From: Liolophura sinensis
Taxonomy: Eukaryota > Mollusca > Polyplacophora > Chitonida > Chitonidae
DNA length: 64,000 bases
Direction of reading: 5' to 3'
Assembly (NCBI RefSeq): GCF_032854445.1
Contig: NW_027017977.1
Location: forward strand, 1 to 64,000
The position numbers were made by a program, and so were the translations under genes. This document shows positions 54,018 through 63,607 of this stretch, piece after piece. Position 1 is the stretch's first letter, and each line of letters starts with the position of its first letter. Under the pieces are notes generated by a model. It was not told the DNA's origin. It ran no database searches and saw only the letters and a list, made by a program, of their open reading frames with translations.

Positions 54018-54135
54018 CTGGGAGCCCCTATTTGCCAGGGGGAGGGTGTTCAGGGAATAGGGGTTGGGAGCCTCTATTTGTTATGGGGAGGGCCTCGGGG
54101 GAGTGTAGTGCAGAACCTATAGTGTGTATACTACT
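54018..54135. repeat. Right terminal inverted repeat of Polinton 2
   Basis: It pairs with 40880-41000 in inverted orientation and ends GTGTGTATACTACT. It matches the Polinton 1 right end. Confidence 0.75.
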
Positions 54136-55563
54136 TCCTGTATAAACAGGCCTTTCGTTTAGGCCATCATTGATTTCATGGACGCAAATTTTGGCATGGA
54201 AGTTCACAGTGTCATGCCTGCTCCTTCGCCACTAGTGATTCGACAGATGGTGATTGCCTTAAGACGGGAAGGGTTTAAACAGGCCGATATCGCCACTTTT
54301 GCATGGATATCACAAAGTGCGGTTTCTAAGATTCTGAAATGCGTTAGACAGGTACATCAGTTAACGCCAGGAAAGTAACAGGGCGTCCACGTTCGACCAC
54401 AAGACGACAGGATAGGCGACTGATACACCTGTGTCGAACAAACCGCAGAATGCCAGTCAGCCGTCTCCATCTCTTGTGAAAGCAACACTATGGGATTCGT
54501 GTTTCACACCAAACCGTGAATCGACGACTTATTTATTCAGGGCATCGAGCAAGAGGGATGGTCACATGTCCACGTCTCACTGCTCCGCATCGTGTTGCAC
54601 GACTCCTTTGGGCTAGGGGGGCTAGGGGGGCTAGAGGGGCATCGGGCGTTACAGGTCGGCCATTGTCGTCAGGTCGTCTTCACTGACAAAAGCAGATACA
54701 TCCTTGACCGACAAGATGGACGACAAAGTGTTCGGAGATTTCGTGGAGAGAACCTCCATGATGACTGTGTCCGGGAGTTCCGTCAAGGTGGTGGCGGTTC
54801 AGCGATGGTGTGGGGTAGCATTCATCATGGTGGCAAAACAGAGCTTTTCGTGATGGAAGGAAACGTCAACGCCGTCGTGTATCTGAATAGTTTACAGGAA
54901 CACTGCTTGCCACATGCAAGACAAGTCTACGGCAACAACTTTTGGCTTCAAGAAGACAACGCCAGGCCAAACAGGGCCAACGTCGTCAGACAATTTCTTT
55001 TGGATGAGGGTGTGGAGCAGCTCCCATGGTCAGCTTGTTCGCCTGACATGAACCCCATCGAACATGCCTGGGATGCCCTTGGCCGTACGATCAAGGACCG
55101 GGACAATGCACCTCCAACCCTGCAAGAATTGGCACTGGCTCTGAGGGAAGAATGAGACGCTATGCACGTTGACGTCATCAACAACCTCGTTGATAGCATG
55201 CCGCGTCGTCTCCTTGCCCTTATTCGTGCCAGAGGTAGTCACACACGTTACTATCGACTTTTAATCTGTTGCTGAGACTTAATTTGTGCATTCCCATTTG
55301 TCAACTTCATCTATTCATCTGTTTTCATTTGAATCTTATGGTCACATTGAATCTCAACAATTGAAGCTAAATCTTCTGGTTTTGTATTTCTTTCACCATT
55401 TTGCATTCTCTGGACGTTTGAACATTGCGAATGGTTCCATCTTTAACCGAAGATGGTAAATCTGTCCAGAATTTTCTTGGTAGCCCAAAATCTTGGGGAA
55501 CTCTTGTGTAAATTTGGAAAAATCTGGTACAAATGTTTTATTCCATCATTTTGGGAAACAGTG
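54136..55563 (+). mobile_element. Tc1-like transposon B, right part
   Basis: It contains the transposase and the right terminus ATTTTGGGAAACAGTG (ending 55563). The base pair after the terminus is TT where TA is expected. The left part is at 40655-40879. Confidence 0.8.
54178..55268 (+). pseudogene. Tc1-like transposase B, frameshifted
   Basis: An N-terminal helix-turn-helix (VIALRREGFKQADIATF...SAVSKIL; 54178-54378) is followed by shifted segments. The catalytic part at 54592-55155 has VVFTDKSRYIL, FWLQEDNARPN and SPDMNPIEHAWD, a DD34E layout. A TGA at 55153-55155 follows REE, where relatives usually have Trp, and C-terminal sequence continues to about 55268. A 10-bp CTAGGGGGG-type triplication lies at 54611-54640. 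Confidence 0.75.
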
Positions 55564-55823
55564 TTTTATTTGATTGGTCTTTTACGCCGTACTCAAGAAT
55601 ATTTCACTTATACGATGGCGGCCAGCATTATGGTGGGAGGAAACCGGGCAGAGCTGGAGGGGGGGGGGACCCATGACCATCCGCAGGTTGCTAACAGACC
55701 TTCCCACGTACGGCCGGACAGGAAAACGGCATGAGCTGGACATGATCTCACAGCGACCGCAGTGGTGAGAAACTCGTGGGTCATTACGCTGCGCTAGCGG
55801 GCTAACCAACAAAATTTTGTTTA
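55564..55823 (-). repeat. SINE body nested in LINE F, with second target-site copy
   Basis: Reads on the minus strand from the tRNA-like head (GCTAGCGCAGCGTAATGACCC, near 55790) to the tail at 55566. The duplicated target AAATTTTGTTTA is at 55812-55823. The tail is continuous with 40643-40654 once the Tc1 insertion is removed. Confidence 0.75.
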
Positions 55824-56184
55824 ACGTTAATAAATTTATTGATTGTTCTTTCTGGCAACATTCAATGAGAATATCTCCGGATCGTGTTTTTTAAACTTCA
55901 TACTGCACCCTGAAGAGCTCTCTTGAGGACAAAGAGAAACATTTTCGAGGTCGGTTTGTGTTCACTCTTCGCGGAAAGAACGATGAAAGCTGCCCTACTG
56001 TCGGTCCAGTATCCTTATTAAGAGGGTCTGACAAAACCTCTAACTTGCTCTTTTTATCAGCACCCAACGATGTGGGCTGAGAGGAAGACTTGATAGATAC
56101 ATTTGAGAGATTTGATGAAAGGTTTAGGGAAGAAATATCGGATATATATACCAGATTTCAATTCATGTGTTCTCCGAAAAGTAC

Positions 56185-56392
56185 TTAAAAGAAGTAAAGA
56201 TATTATATTCTGTTGGATACTGAGTCATATTTGTATCCACGCAAACACAGCGGTATACAGGGAGACATAAATCTATATCGAAAATAAAAATACGTCATAA
56301 TCATTGTCGATGGAAAATTTTAAAATATTTTCGTCGGATTTGGCAAGGTGAATAGGATTTAGAGGTGCAAAATAAATTGCATACTATCCAAC
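56185..56392 (+). mobile_element. LINE fragment G (RNase H/3' part)
   Basis: AAAGATATTATATTCTGTTGG and TTTTCGTCGGATTTGGCAAG match ORF2 3' sequence of LINE D on the opposite strand. It is about 200 bp and strongly decayed. Confidence 0.6.
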
Positions 56393-56487
56393 CTCTCCGT
56401 CCTGCAACAAGGAGGTACATTACATGCACTCTAAGTCCATAGTTATATGACATCGAATTGTACGACATTAAATCCCTAGCGCTCACG
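56393..56487 (+). repeat. SINE family 2, 3' fragment
   Basis: CCGTCCTGCAA, GTACATTACATGCACTCTAAG and ATATGAC match the body of the tRNA-headed SINE at 62613-62800. Confidence 0.5.
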
Positions 56488-56531
56488 TATTGTTTTGTAA
56501 TAAAGTTTACATAATTTTTGTTTCTTTGTAG

Positions 56532-56707
56532 GGAAATGACGATATGACCAAATGCTTGATGATTTTGGCTGGACTAGTGAACGTTGCCTTGTACTTTAGC
56601 AGCATTTTGTTGGTCGTCTTTGGTTTACCATTAGCTGTAATGTTTCCTATGTATTTGAAGATTTTCAAGGTGTTATGGAACAATAACACACGGGGTGAAC
56701 TACAAAG
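56532..56707 (+). CDS. Candidate internal exon of a host membrane-protein gene
   Basis: A pyrimidine-rich acceptor (TTTTGTTTCTTTGTAG) precedes an open 176-bp segment, and AAAG/GTAAGA, a strong donor, follows at 56708. The frame from the first base codes 58 residues beginning GNDDMTKCLMILAG, then LYFSSILLVVFGLPLAVMF, two hydrophobic spans, and a polar end (NNNTRGEL). It leaves two bases for the next exon. The sequence is not found elsewhere in the window. Family not recognised; a multi-pass membrane protein is inferred. Confidence 0.5.
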
Positions 56708-56789
56708 GTAAGAAAAATAAAATAGTTAAACAATAGGGTTGTATAGGAGTGGGGATGTTACTCATGATTTTAATACTTCCGTGTCCAAT

Positions 56790-57200
56790 CAGCTTATTCT
56801 CTGGTGGCTGAGGGCGTGTTGGTCTTGCGACATCCTCACGCCTAACACGCCACTTTGGCCCTTACTTGGAGAGAGACGAGAGGTCCGATGGGCCCGATAC
56901 GATTTAATCGGCTTGGTCATGTTTTGCCTCTGCGTTGTCCCAATTTTCCCCTTAATATCACGCCATTTAAAGCATAAATGTCATTTCTCAAATTTTGTTT
57001 GCGGGACTATGTGCGAGGTGGTGGCTAATGGGTCAATCGACTAAACTGAATTTAACCTTTGGTATAACTGGAGTATCTGTTCGAGTATACTTCATATGGA
57101 GTCCTTGGTGTGTTTCCTGCTGGGTATCCCAGGTTCAGGCATCGCCGTTGTTGGTACTCCGTGGTGGGGGAACATATGGGGTGAACCATATACATATATA
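56790..57200 (+). repeat. Solo fragment of the LINE 5' leader
   Basis: GGCTGAGGGCGTGTTGGTCT and CTTACTTGGAGAGAGAC match the leaders of LINEs B and E. No ORF1 follows; Penelope-like sequence starts soon after. Confidence 0.65.
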
Positions 57201-57339
57201 TGCCATGTCTATCCTAAAACTTTGTGCAAATGTTTCATATTTCCAAATGTCGACATACCAATTGTCTTACATGTCCATCATTTGATACATCCGCCATTTT
57301 TTTTCCTCACTGACTGGTAAATGTTATTCTGTTAATTCC

Positions 57340-57893
57340 TACGTTAACTTAAGTTGTATTGCGTCCAATTGTATTTACTTGGTAACATGCAAGAAGTGTG
57401 GTCAGCAGTATGTTGGAATGACCACCCAGAAACTACATCAACGGGTGAACGGGCACCGTAAGTCCGTGCGCAAGAAACAATTGCTAATAGGCATGCATTT
57501 CTCTGCCTCCGACCATGACTGGGACCATTTTAGCATTCAAATAATAGAATGGGTTTATCCATCAACAAATGAGACTGATGTCGAATTTGAACGTAAAATC
57601 CGTGACCGTGAGCTTTTCTGGATACTAGAGATTGGTTAAGTCTTCCCATATGGGTTGAATGATAACGTTATGGGAATCGGCAATGTAACATCTAGCCAAC
57701 CATATGACTTCATCGTAACAAATTTATTCAAATACCACAGAGGTAGACCTCGCGGTCATGGTAGGAGGAAGTTCAACAGAAACATGATTCACAAACACGT
57801 TACAGTTAGCTATTTAGTAGGATTGTCGTATGACACCAATAGCATGCATGCTCTACGCACTGTATTATATGCACTGCCATTGAACTGCCACTA
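57340..57893 (+). pseudogene. GIY-YIG endonuclease domain with Cys/His zinc motif
   Basis: CIYLVTCKKCGQQYVGMT holds the GIY (IY) and YIG (YVG) elements with a Cys pair between them. GHRKSV and HFSASDHDWDHF add His residues, and RDRELFWILEIG carries the late Glu region. The Cys pair inside the core plus later His residues is the CCHH feature reported for Naiad-type elements. A stop follows at 57637-57639. A further open segment at 57655-57893 is rich in Arg and Gly (RGRPRGHGRRKFNRN). Confidence 0.7.
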
Positions 57894-57961
57894 AAACAGG
57901 TCGTTCAAGACGTATCCAATAACATACACAATTTTAATGTTCCACCTCACCTTGTACGTCT

Positions 57962-58798
57962 GTGTCAAGACATATCGTATTTTCGATTGTGTCGCCCTGT
58001 AACTCTACAATTGAAACTCAACACGATCGGCTCTTTCTGAAGATAAAGTATTTAGACAATGGCCTTGATTTAATTAACCTACCACGCATCTTTAGTGAAC
58101 CTGATGTTCGTAGTGCTGTGCCTACTTATTTTAATAGTCAAGAGCCACCTTTCATATCCTATGAGTATACAAAGCCTATCGCTTCCAAAATTTTCAATTA
58201 TTCCCAGGCCATCAAGGAGTTCGATTTGGCGACGTATACTTCTGGCGGCTATAACGGTGATCGTGAATCCCCAGGTTTTACCTACGAAAAATGTAAACAT
58301 GTCCTGGCTGGTAACCTTAATATTATTAAGGATCATGATTTAAGGAATCTCTTTGTGAGGGGTCCTAAGTATAGAGAAAAGAATAATGTCAACATTCGAT
58401 CAAACAAAAAAAAATATCATCTCGGCACTTGAGGAGTATGTTAAAAAATGGTCAAAATGGGAGAAAGTGCATTCTTCCGTACTTAACGATTGGCTTGAGA
58501 TTGTCAAAAAGAAAGTTAGTTTAACTATACACCGTCTAGACATTGATGCTCTACCTAAAGTTAAACAGGTTCTGATGATCCCACTATGCAAGAAACACTC
58601 GCTGACCTTCATAGTAAATTTGTCATCACTGTAGCAGACAAGGCTCCCAATAATGTCATCTTTATTTGCAAGAATTATTATTATCAAATTCTTGTTCAAG
58701 AGCTATGTGCATCTACAACAGAATCCACGTATTCTGCTACTACATGTACTCTGGAGGAACTATTTAACACAAAACCTTCCTTAAAGAAAGGCGCATAA
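57962..58798 (+). pseudogene. Penelope-like element 2: region before the RT, frameshifted
   Basis: GLDLINLPRIFSEPDVRS, ISYEYTKPIASKIFNYSQ, HDLRNLFVRGPKYREK and SVLNDWLEIVKKKVSL occur in order with frame changes near 58400 and 58590. The same region is present in Penelope-like element 1. It corresponds to the conserved pre-RT domain in this group. Confidence 0.7.
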
Positions 58799-59262
58799 AT
58801 ATACCTACCCGTCACACAGAAATACCACAACTTTACTCGATTCCTAAAATGCATAAATCCCCATACAAGGCTGGATTTATTGCAGGTTCAAGAAGCTGTA
58901 CCACCAAACTCTTGTCAACCCTACTTACGAGAGCGCTGCAAGAAGTAAAGTCATTTTGGAATAAGTATTGTTGTGCCATAACAAAAAATTCAGGTGTCAA
59001 CCTCATGTGGGTTCTCAACAACCCCAAACGTCTTACAGAAGAACTCGATGCTCATATGCATATACCGTACAAAGACGTATCCACATGTGATTTCTCTACT
59101 CTCTATACTACGATTCCTCACAAAGATCTTATTGAAAGAATATCGTCGTTAATTGTCTCGGTATTTACTAAAACAGGTCACCGTTACATTTACGTCAAAA
59201 GCAATAAGGCTTTCTTTAGTTCTACTCTTTATAAAGGTTACCACTCATGGGATGTTATATTA

Positions 59263-60786
59263 AACTCTGTCAAAAAAGAAACGCAACCCCTGTCCTGGGA
59301 TATCAAAAATTCGTTCCAATAAAATTATTGCTTCCAAACTAAATTTTAGCCAAATGTAATGAAATTATACACGTTTTTAATGAAGATTACCATCTAAACA
59401 ACTGCCCTTTTTCTCCTAAGTGTATTTTATTGCTTTTGACGTCACAATGCATGGACTGACCCTGTTGACGTCGCACACAGAACCATTCACATGCAAATCA
59501 TGTCAATGGCAGTTATAGTGTGGGGGTGTATAAAAGCCCATGTGCTTTCGTATTTTATTCATTCATTCGTCGACGAAAGGCAGTCGGTAAAATGCCGCGA
59601 CTGAGTGCTGCCGACCGAAATATCGCCATTGGTCGTCTTCAAGCCGGAGAAAGTTTTGGTACTATTGCACGACACCTAAATGTTCACAAAACAACGATAT
59701 CCCGACTTTGGAGCCGTTACAACAACTTTAATTCGACCAACAATCGCCCGAGAAGTGGAAGACCAAGAATCACGACCCCACTTCAAGATCGGTACATCCG
59801 GGTCCTTCACCTGCGTAATCGGCATGCTCTACCAACCGTGACTGTCACACAAATAACAGGTTTGAGGAGAGTGTCGGCTCAAACGATTAGGAATCGTCTG
59901 AAAGAAGCGGGTTTACGTGCCTGTAGACGAGTTGTTGGACCTGTACTACGCCCCTTACATCGACGCCTACGACTCAGGTGGTGCAACAACGTAAGGATAT
60001 GGACTTTACAAAACTGGAGGCGCATCTGGTTTTCTGATGAATCCCGTTTTCTTTTGACACGTCACGACGGAAGACAGCGTGTGTATAGGAGACGTCATGA
60101 ACGCTTTGCGCCCATCTGCGTCCGGCAGGTGGACAGATTATGGCAGTGTTATGGTTTGGGGAGCCATCTCGTACAACCAGAAATCAGACTTGGTGATCGT
60201 TCCAGGGAACCTGACAGCCCAACGTTGCATCAACCACGTGTTACAGCCTCACCTTCTCCCGATTATTGACCGACAGACACAGCTTTTTCAACAGGACAAC
60301 GCCAGGCGTCATACTGCACGTGCAACAAAACTTTCTGCAGGATTCCAACGTCAATGTCTTGCCGTGGCCCTCTAAATCACCAGACCTCAACCCTATTGAA
60401 CACCTGTGGGATACTCTGGATCGACACGTGCGTCAACGTCAGCCACCGCCACAGACGCTTCAACAGCTCGCCGTTGCGTTACAGGAGGAGTGAAGGGCCA
60501 TTCCCCAGGAGAGAATCCGGCGTCTTATCCGTTCTTGTCCAAGGAGATGCCTTGCAGTGATTGCAGCTCATAGTGGTCATACGAGATACTGAGGAAGACG
60601 TCCCCTGGTGAGCAACTGCTGTCTGTAAGATGACTTTTGAAAAGACAGTTTAAAACATGACCATCTTGATTATTATTCTGCCAAATTTCTGACTTCTGTC
60701 TTCAATAAAAAAAAAGTTGTGCCGTCCTAAAACTAAATATTAAAATCTGTAAAATACGGGGGTTGAGTTTCTTTTTTGACAGAGTT
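59263..60786 (+). mobile_element. Tc1-like transposon C (1524 bp) with TA duplication
   Basis: Inverted ends AACTCTGTCAAAAAAGAAAC and its near-inverse at 60758-60786 are flanked by TA at 59261-59262 and 60787-60788. It lies inside the Penelope-like RT. Element 1 shows the empty site at the matching position. Confidence 0.9.
59592..60592 (+). pseudogene. Tc1-like transposase C, two frameshifts and a stop
   Basis: It starts MPRLSAADRNIAIGRLQAGE with a paired helix-turn-helix (GTIARHLNVHKTTISRLWSR). Catalytic motifs: IWFSDESRFLL, LFQQDNARRHTA, and SPDLNPIEHLWDTL (DD34E). Frames shift near 60110 and 60320. A TGA at 60491-60493 follows QEE at the same place as in Tc1 B, after which an Arg-rich tail continues to HTRY and TGA at about 60592. 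Confidence 0.85.
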
Positions 60787-61539
60787 TATTTATTGAATTA
60801 CTTGAATTTCTCATTAATAACATCTATGTGAAATTCGGAGATACCATTTACCAACAGTGCATAGGTATTCCAATGGGTACCAATTGTGCGCCTCTTTTGG
60901 CAGACCTATACCTGTTTTCATATCAATACGACTATATGCAGAAATTACTTAAAAGTAATATCTTTAAAGCTCGATCCTTTACATTTACAAAGCGGTATAT
61001 TGATGATCTACTGGCGTTAAATAATCCCCATATTGCTGAAGCGGTGAAGAATAGTCCTGATGTTACATCTTATTTGGATCTATATCTGTACAAAGACGAA
61101 CAAGGTCTCCTTTCACGCCGCCTTTACGACAAATGGAATAATTTCAATTTTGATATTGTAAATTATCCTTATTTAGATAGCAATATACCAAAGAGTCCTG
61201 CATATGGCGTATACATATCTCGCCTTGTAGCATTTGTCAGACCTTGCGTTAATTGTGATGACTTTAATCTGCCTCACAAGTAGCTAGTTCAAAAACTAGT
61301 TTGTCAAGGATACTCCATCAAACGCCTTCATTCTAAGTTTCTCAAATTTTACAATGAGTATGACACTCTCGTTGGCAGGTATGGACAGAGCGTTCAGAAT
61401 CTCTGGCGATCTGCATCTGGTCGGTTAGAGTCTGTAACGCTCGTAATTTTCAGACTGTGTCTAATACCGCTTAACCTGGGGCTAGGGGCCGTAAAGGTAC
61501 CCATGCTCATTACATCAGCATGATGCCTTTATGAACAGT

Positions 61540-61850
61540 TGCAATTAAAGCGCGACTGAGATACTTGTTTAATTATTTCACATGAAACTCATTCACGGAC
61601 TACGAATTTGAACTTTGATATGGAATTCATGCCTGGAATATTCATTGTCTGCCCGCCATCATTGAAAACTGATGACCGCTTCTCTCTTGTGTGTTACCGG
61701 CTTTATTTCTTATTTGTCTAATTTCTTACATACCTTTGTCTTTGGGAGCTAGTGTTAAAAGTTGTTTTGGAAATGGATCTTGCGATTATCAACTTGGAAC
61801 GCCCTTTACGGACTACTAATGGTATAGGAATGTCGGACTTGACGCTTATA
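61540..61850 (-). repeat. Repeat family X, copy 3
   Basis: Inverted relative to copies 1 and 2 and the longest copy. It keeps the AAGCGGTCATCAGTTTTCAA block that copy 2 lacks. Confidence 0.6.
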
Positions 61851-61859
61851 TCCAATATA

Positions 61860-62610
61860 TCTAACAGATCTTCCTCTTAGCCGACTTCGTCGTCAGGTGC
61901 TGATAAAAAGAGAAAGTTATCTGACTCACTTGATAATGAACAGGACAGTTGGCCGGCTTTCATTGTTCTTTCAACTAAGAGAGAAGAGAAGCCGGCCTCG
62001 AAATTTCATCCATTTATAGTAAAAAGGGCCTCGTAGTGTGCAGCAGGCACATCAAAAAACGTTTAAAAATTACAATCCAGAGACATTCTCTTTGAATATT
62101 TCTGGATACAACAATCAACAAATTTATGACCTTCGAACAAAATAATCGATATCCCTGTTTTTACATCCCCTGATAATTCCCTGAACAGCTGTCAGGAAAT
62201 TATACGTGACAGGGGTCAGGATATCATTGACTTATCAGAAGAGGAAATTTACACAGAGTTGAAATCACAGGGTGTCACCAGATTGTAATGCTTCACTAAG
62301 AAGAAATCATTAAACTAAATACACATTTTCTGACCTTCAATAGTAAATCTCTTCCGTCGTATAACTACTTTGGACCGTATAGGGTTAGTGTGGATTAATT
62401 TATTTATTTGATTGGTGTTTTACGCCGTACTCAAGAATATTTCACTTATACGACAGCGGCCAGCATTATGATGGGAGAAAACCTGGCAGAGCCCAGGGGA
62501 AACCCACGACCATCAGCAGGTTCCAGGCAGATCTTCCCACGTAAGGTTAGTGTGGACTTGTATATTCCTTTTTATGTATTTATATTACACGTTGATTCAA
62601 CTCACCAGGA
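61860..62610 (+). mobile_element. LINE copy H, ORF1 N-terminal part with SINE
   Basis: Matches the start of ORF1 in LINE B (inverted), including a GAAATTACACAGAG-type stretch and TATAGGGTTAGTGTGGA. It is interrupted by a SINE at 62395-62544 and ends near 62610 against SINE family 2. Confidence 0.65.
62383..62556 (-). repeat. SINE, 5' truncated, with 12-bp target duplication
   Basis: GGTTAGTGTGGA at 62383-62394 and 62545-62556 flanks a 150-bp minus-strand SINE (62395-62544) of the same family as 16107 and 55564. Confidence 0.8.
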
Positions 62611-62612
62611 CA

Positions 62613-62800
62613 GGCCCGGATAGCACAGTTGGTAGAGCGTCCGCTTCGGCACCGGTAGATCGAGGGTCAATCCTTGGTCGTGTCACACCCGTCCTGCAAG
62701 GAAGCACATTACACGTACATGCACCCTAAGGATTCCTTTGTCGTCATATGACTGAAAAATTGTTGAGTTCGAGGTTAAACCATAAGCACTCACTCAACTT
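62613..62800 (+). repeat. SINE family 2 with tRNA-like head
   Basis: TAGCACAGTTGG (62621-62632) resembles an A box and GAGGGTCAATCC (62662-62673) a B box. The body continues to GCACTCACTCAACTT. It is not a functional tRNA: the arms do not close properly. Confidence 0.5.
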
Positions 62801-62829
62801 AGAGAGTATTTAGAGAGTAAATACCTGGA

Positions 62830-63560
62830 GGCTTGGGAGCCTTCTTTATATAACCTACGTATTACCTCATTTCAATATGCTACAAAGCTTAAAGCTCATC
62901 TAACAAACGACTGTGTTTTCAATCCATTATATATGTACACAAGTATACTAAATGTCCTAACAAGATCACTTCGTTCGGTGTTCGTGTTAAGGACGATAAT
63001 GTGGAAGCCAACATTGAATTTGGGGACATAGGTCCGGTTTCTTTTCCAGAGTCCCCCTCCATGGCTTCTTCCACAACGTAAATTGATCCATCATTTGTAA
63101 ATAATAATAATCAAAAATCAATAGTAAAAATCATAATAAATATGTTTTCAATCCACCATATGTAGATAAATTTAATAGAAGCCTTAGATCCTTTCTTCCC
63201 CTCTTCGTATTTTGAACCATTGTGGAGCCATGATCACACTGGAAGAGATAAATCCGGTGTCTTTTCCGAAGTCTCAGAAAACATTAACAAATCCTGAAAA
63301 TTTCTCAGTAAAGTCTTACTGGATTTAAGGCTAATTATCACCTTTATAAGTTTATATATACTGACGGGTCAAATTGTGAGCGACTGTCTTAGAACAGCGC
63401 CTATCTTCTTTTCGTCCTCCATCCTTTTCCTTGATCTTTTCTGCCGAGGTTAGAACTATTCTTGTGGTCATATCATGTGTTTCTTCTGGAAGGCCTTTAT
63501 GTGCAGTGACTCGTTCTCCTGTCTTTGGCAATACAGAATGATAAATTTAAAAACTCATTG
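62830..63560 (+). mobile_element. LINE fragment (ORF2 3' half, RNase H)
   Basis: GGAGCCTTCTTTATATAACC, CATGGCTTCTTCCACAAC and TATATACTGACGGGTCAAA match ORF2 after the RT. A short segment (GTTTTCAATCCA) occurs twice, at about 62920 and 63144, suggesting an internal duplication. It is strongly decayed. Confidence 0.6.
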
Positions 63561-63607
63561 ATAGTTTATCTTAAAGTGGGAAACTAATTAGAAGACGTAA
63601 AGATATT

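Larger units (their letters stand above)
40880..54135. mobile_element. Polinton 2 (adintovirus-like Maverick), 13.3 kb, with internal inversion
   Basis: Both termini are present: AGTAGTATACACACTATAGG at 40880 and its inverse ending at 54135. It lies inside a Tc1 element. The six bases outside each end (CCCCTA, TCCTGT) do not match, so no clear target duplication. Gene content matches Polinton 1. The flanks (40880-42523 and 48502-54135) are inverted relative to the centre when compared with Polinton 1. About 1.9 kb of non-coding sequence sits near the right end. Confidence 0.9.
40425..56165 (-). mobile_element. LINE copy F (ORF1 fragments) hosting a four-level nest
   Basis: Minus-strand ORF1 sequence at 40425-40642 resumes at 55812 and runs to about 56165. 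The two parts align to neighbouring positions in LINE B ORF1 (around 21090-21400). Everything between is inserted: SINE, Tc1, Polinton 2. The coordinates given span the whole nest. Confidence 0.75.
58849..61440 (+). pseudogene. Penelope-like element 2: reverse transcriptase, split by Tc1
   Basis: First part (58849-59262): SPYKAGFIAGSRSCTTKLLS, VSTCDFSTLYTTIPHKDLIE and KAFFSSTLYKGYHSWDV. After the Tc1 element, the second part (60787-61283) has FGDTIYQQCIGIPMGTNCAP and FTKRYIDDLLALNNP with the catalytic YIDD. A TAG at about 61280 precedes the C-terminal helix LVCQGYSIKRLHSKFLKFY. Reading across the insertion is continuous when the Tc1 and one TA are discounted. Confidence 0.75.
57270..61460 (+). 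mobile_element. Penelope-like element 2 with N-terminal GIY-YIG (Naiad-type), split by Tc1
   Basis: GIY-YIG endonuclease sequence at 57340-57639 precedes the RT, the reverse of the canonical Penelope order. The RT is divided by a Tc1 element at 59263-60786. The element's true ends are not clear. The permuted order matches the published Naiad/Chlamys group of Penelope-like elements. Confidence 0.7.

Noticed and set aside
40874-54141. Six-base target duplication of Polinton 2
   Set aside because: The flanking hexamers CCCCTA and TCCTGT do not match, and shifting the ends by a base does not help.
55030-55242. Minus-strand ORF across Tc1 B transposase
   Set aside because: Complement of the catalytic domain; no independent support.
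61640-61670. Hammerhead ribozyme core (CTGATGA) near the Penelope-like element
   Set aside because: The CTGATGA lies in repeat X and no matching GAAA core with stems could be placed around it.
62619-62700. Possible functional tRNA gene
   Set aside because: A and B boxes are tRNA-like, but the acceptor and other arms do not pair well and the body continues as a repeated SINE.
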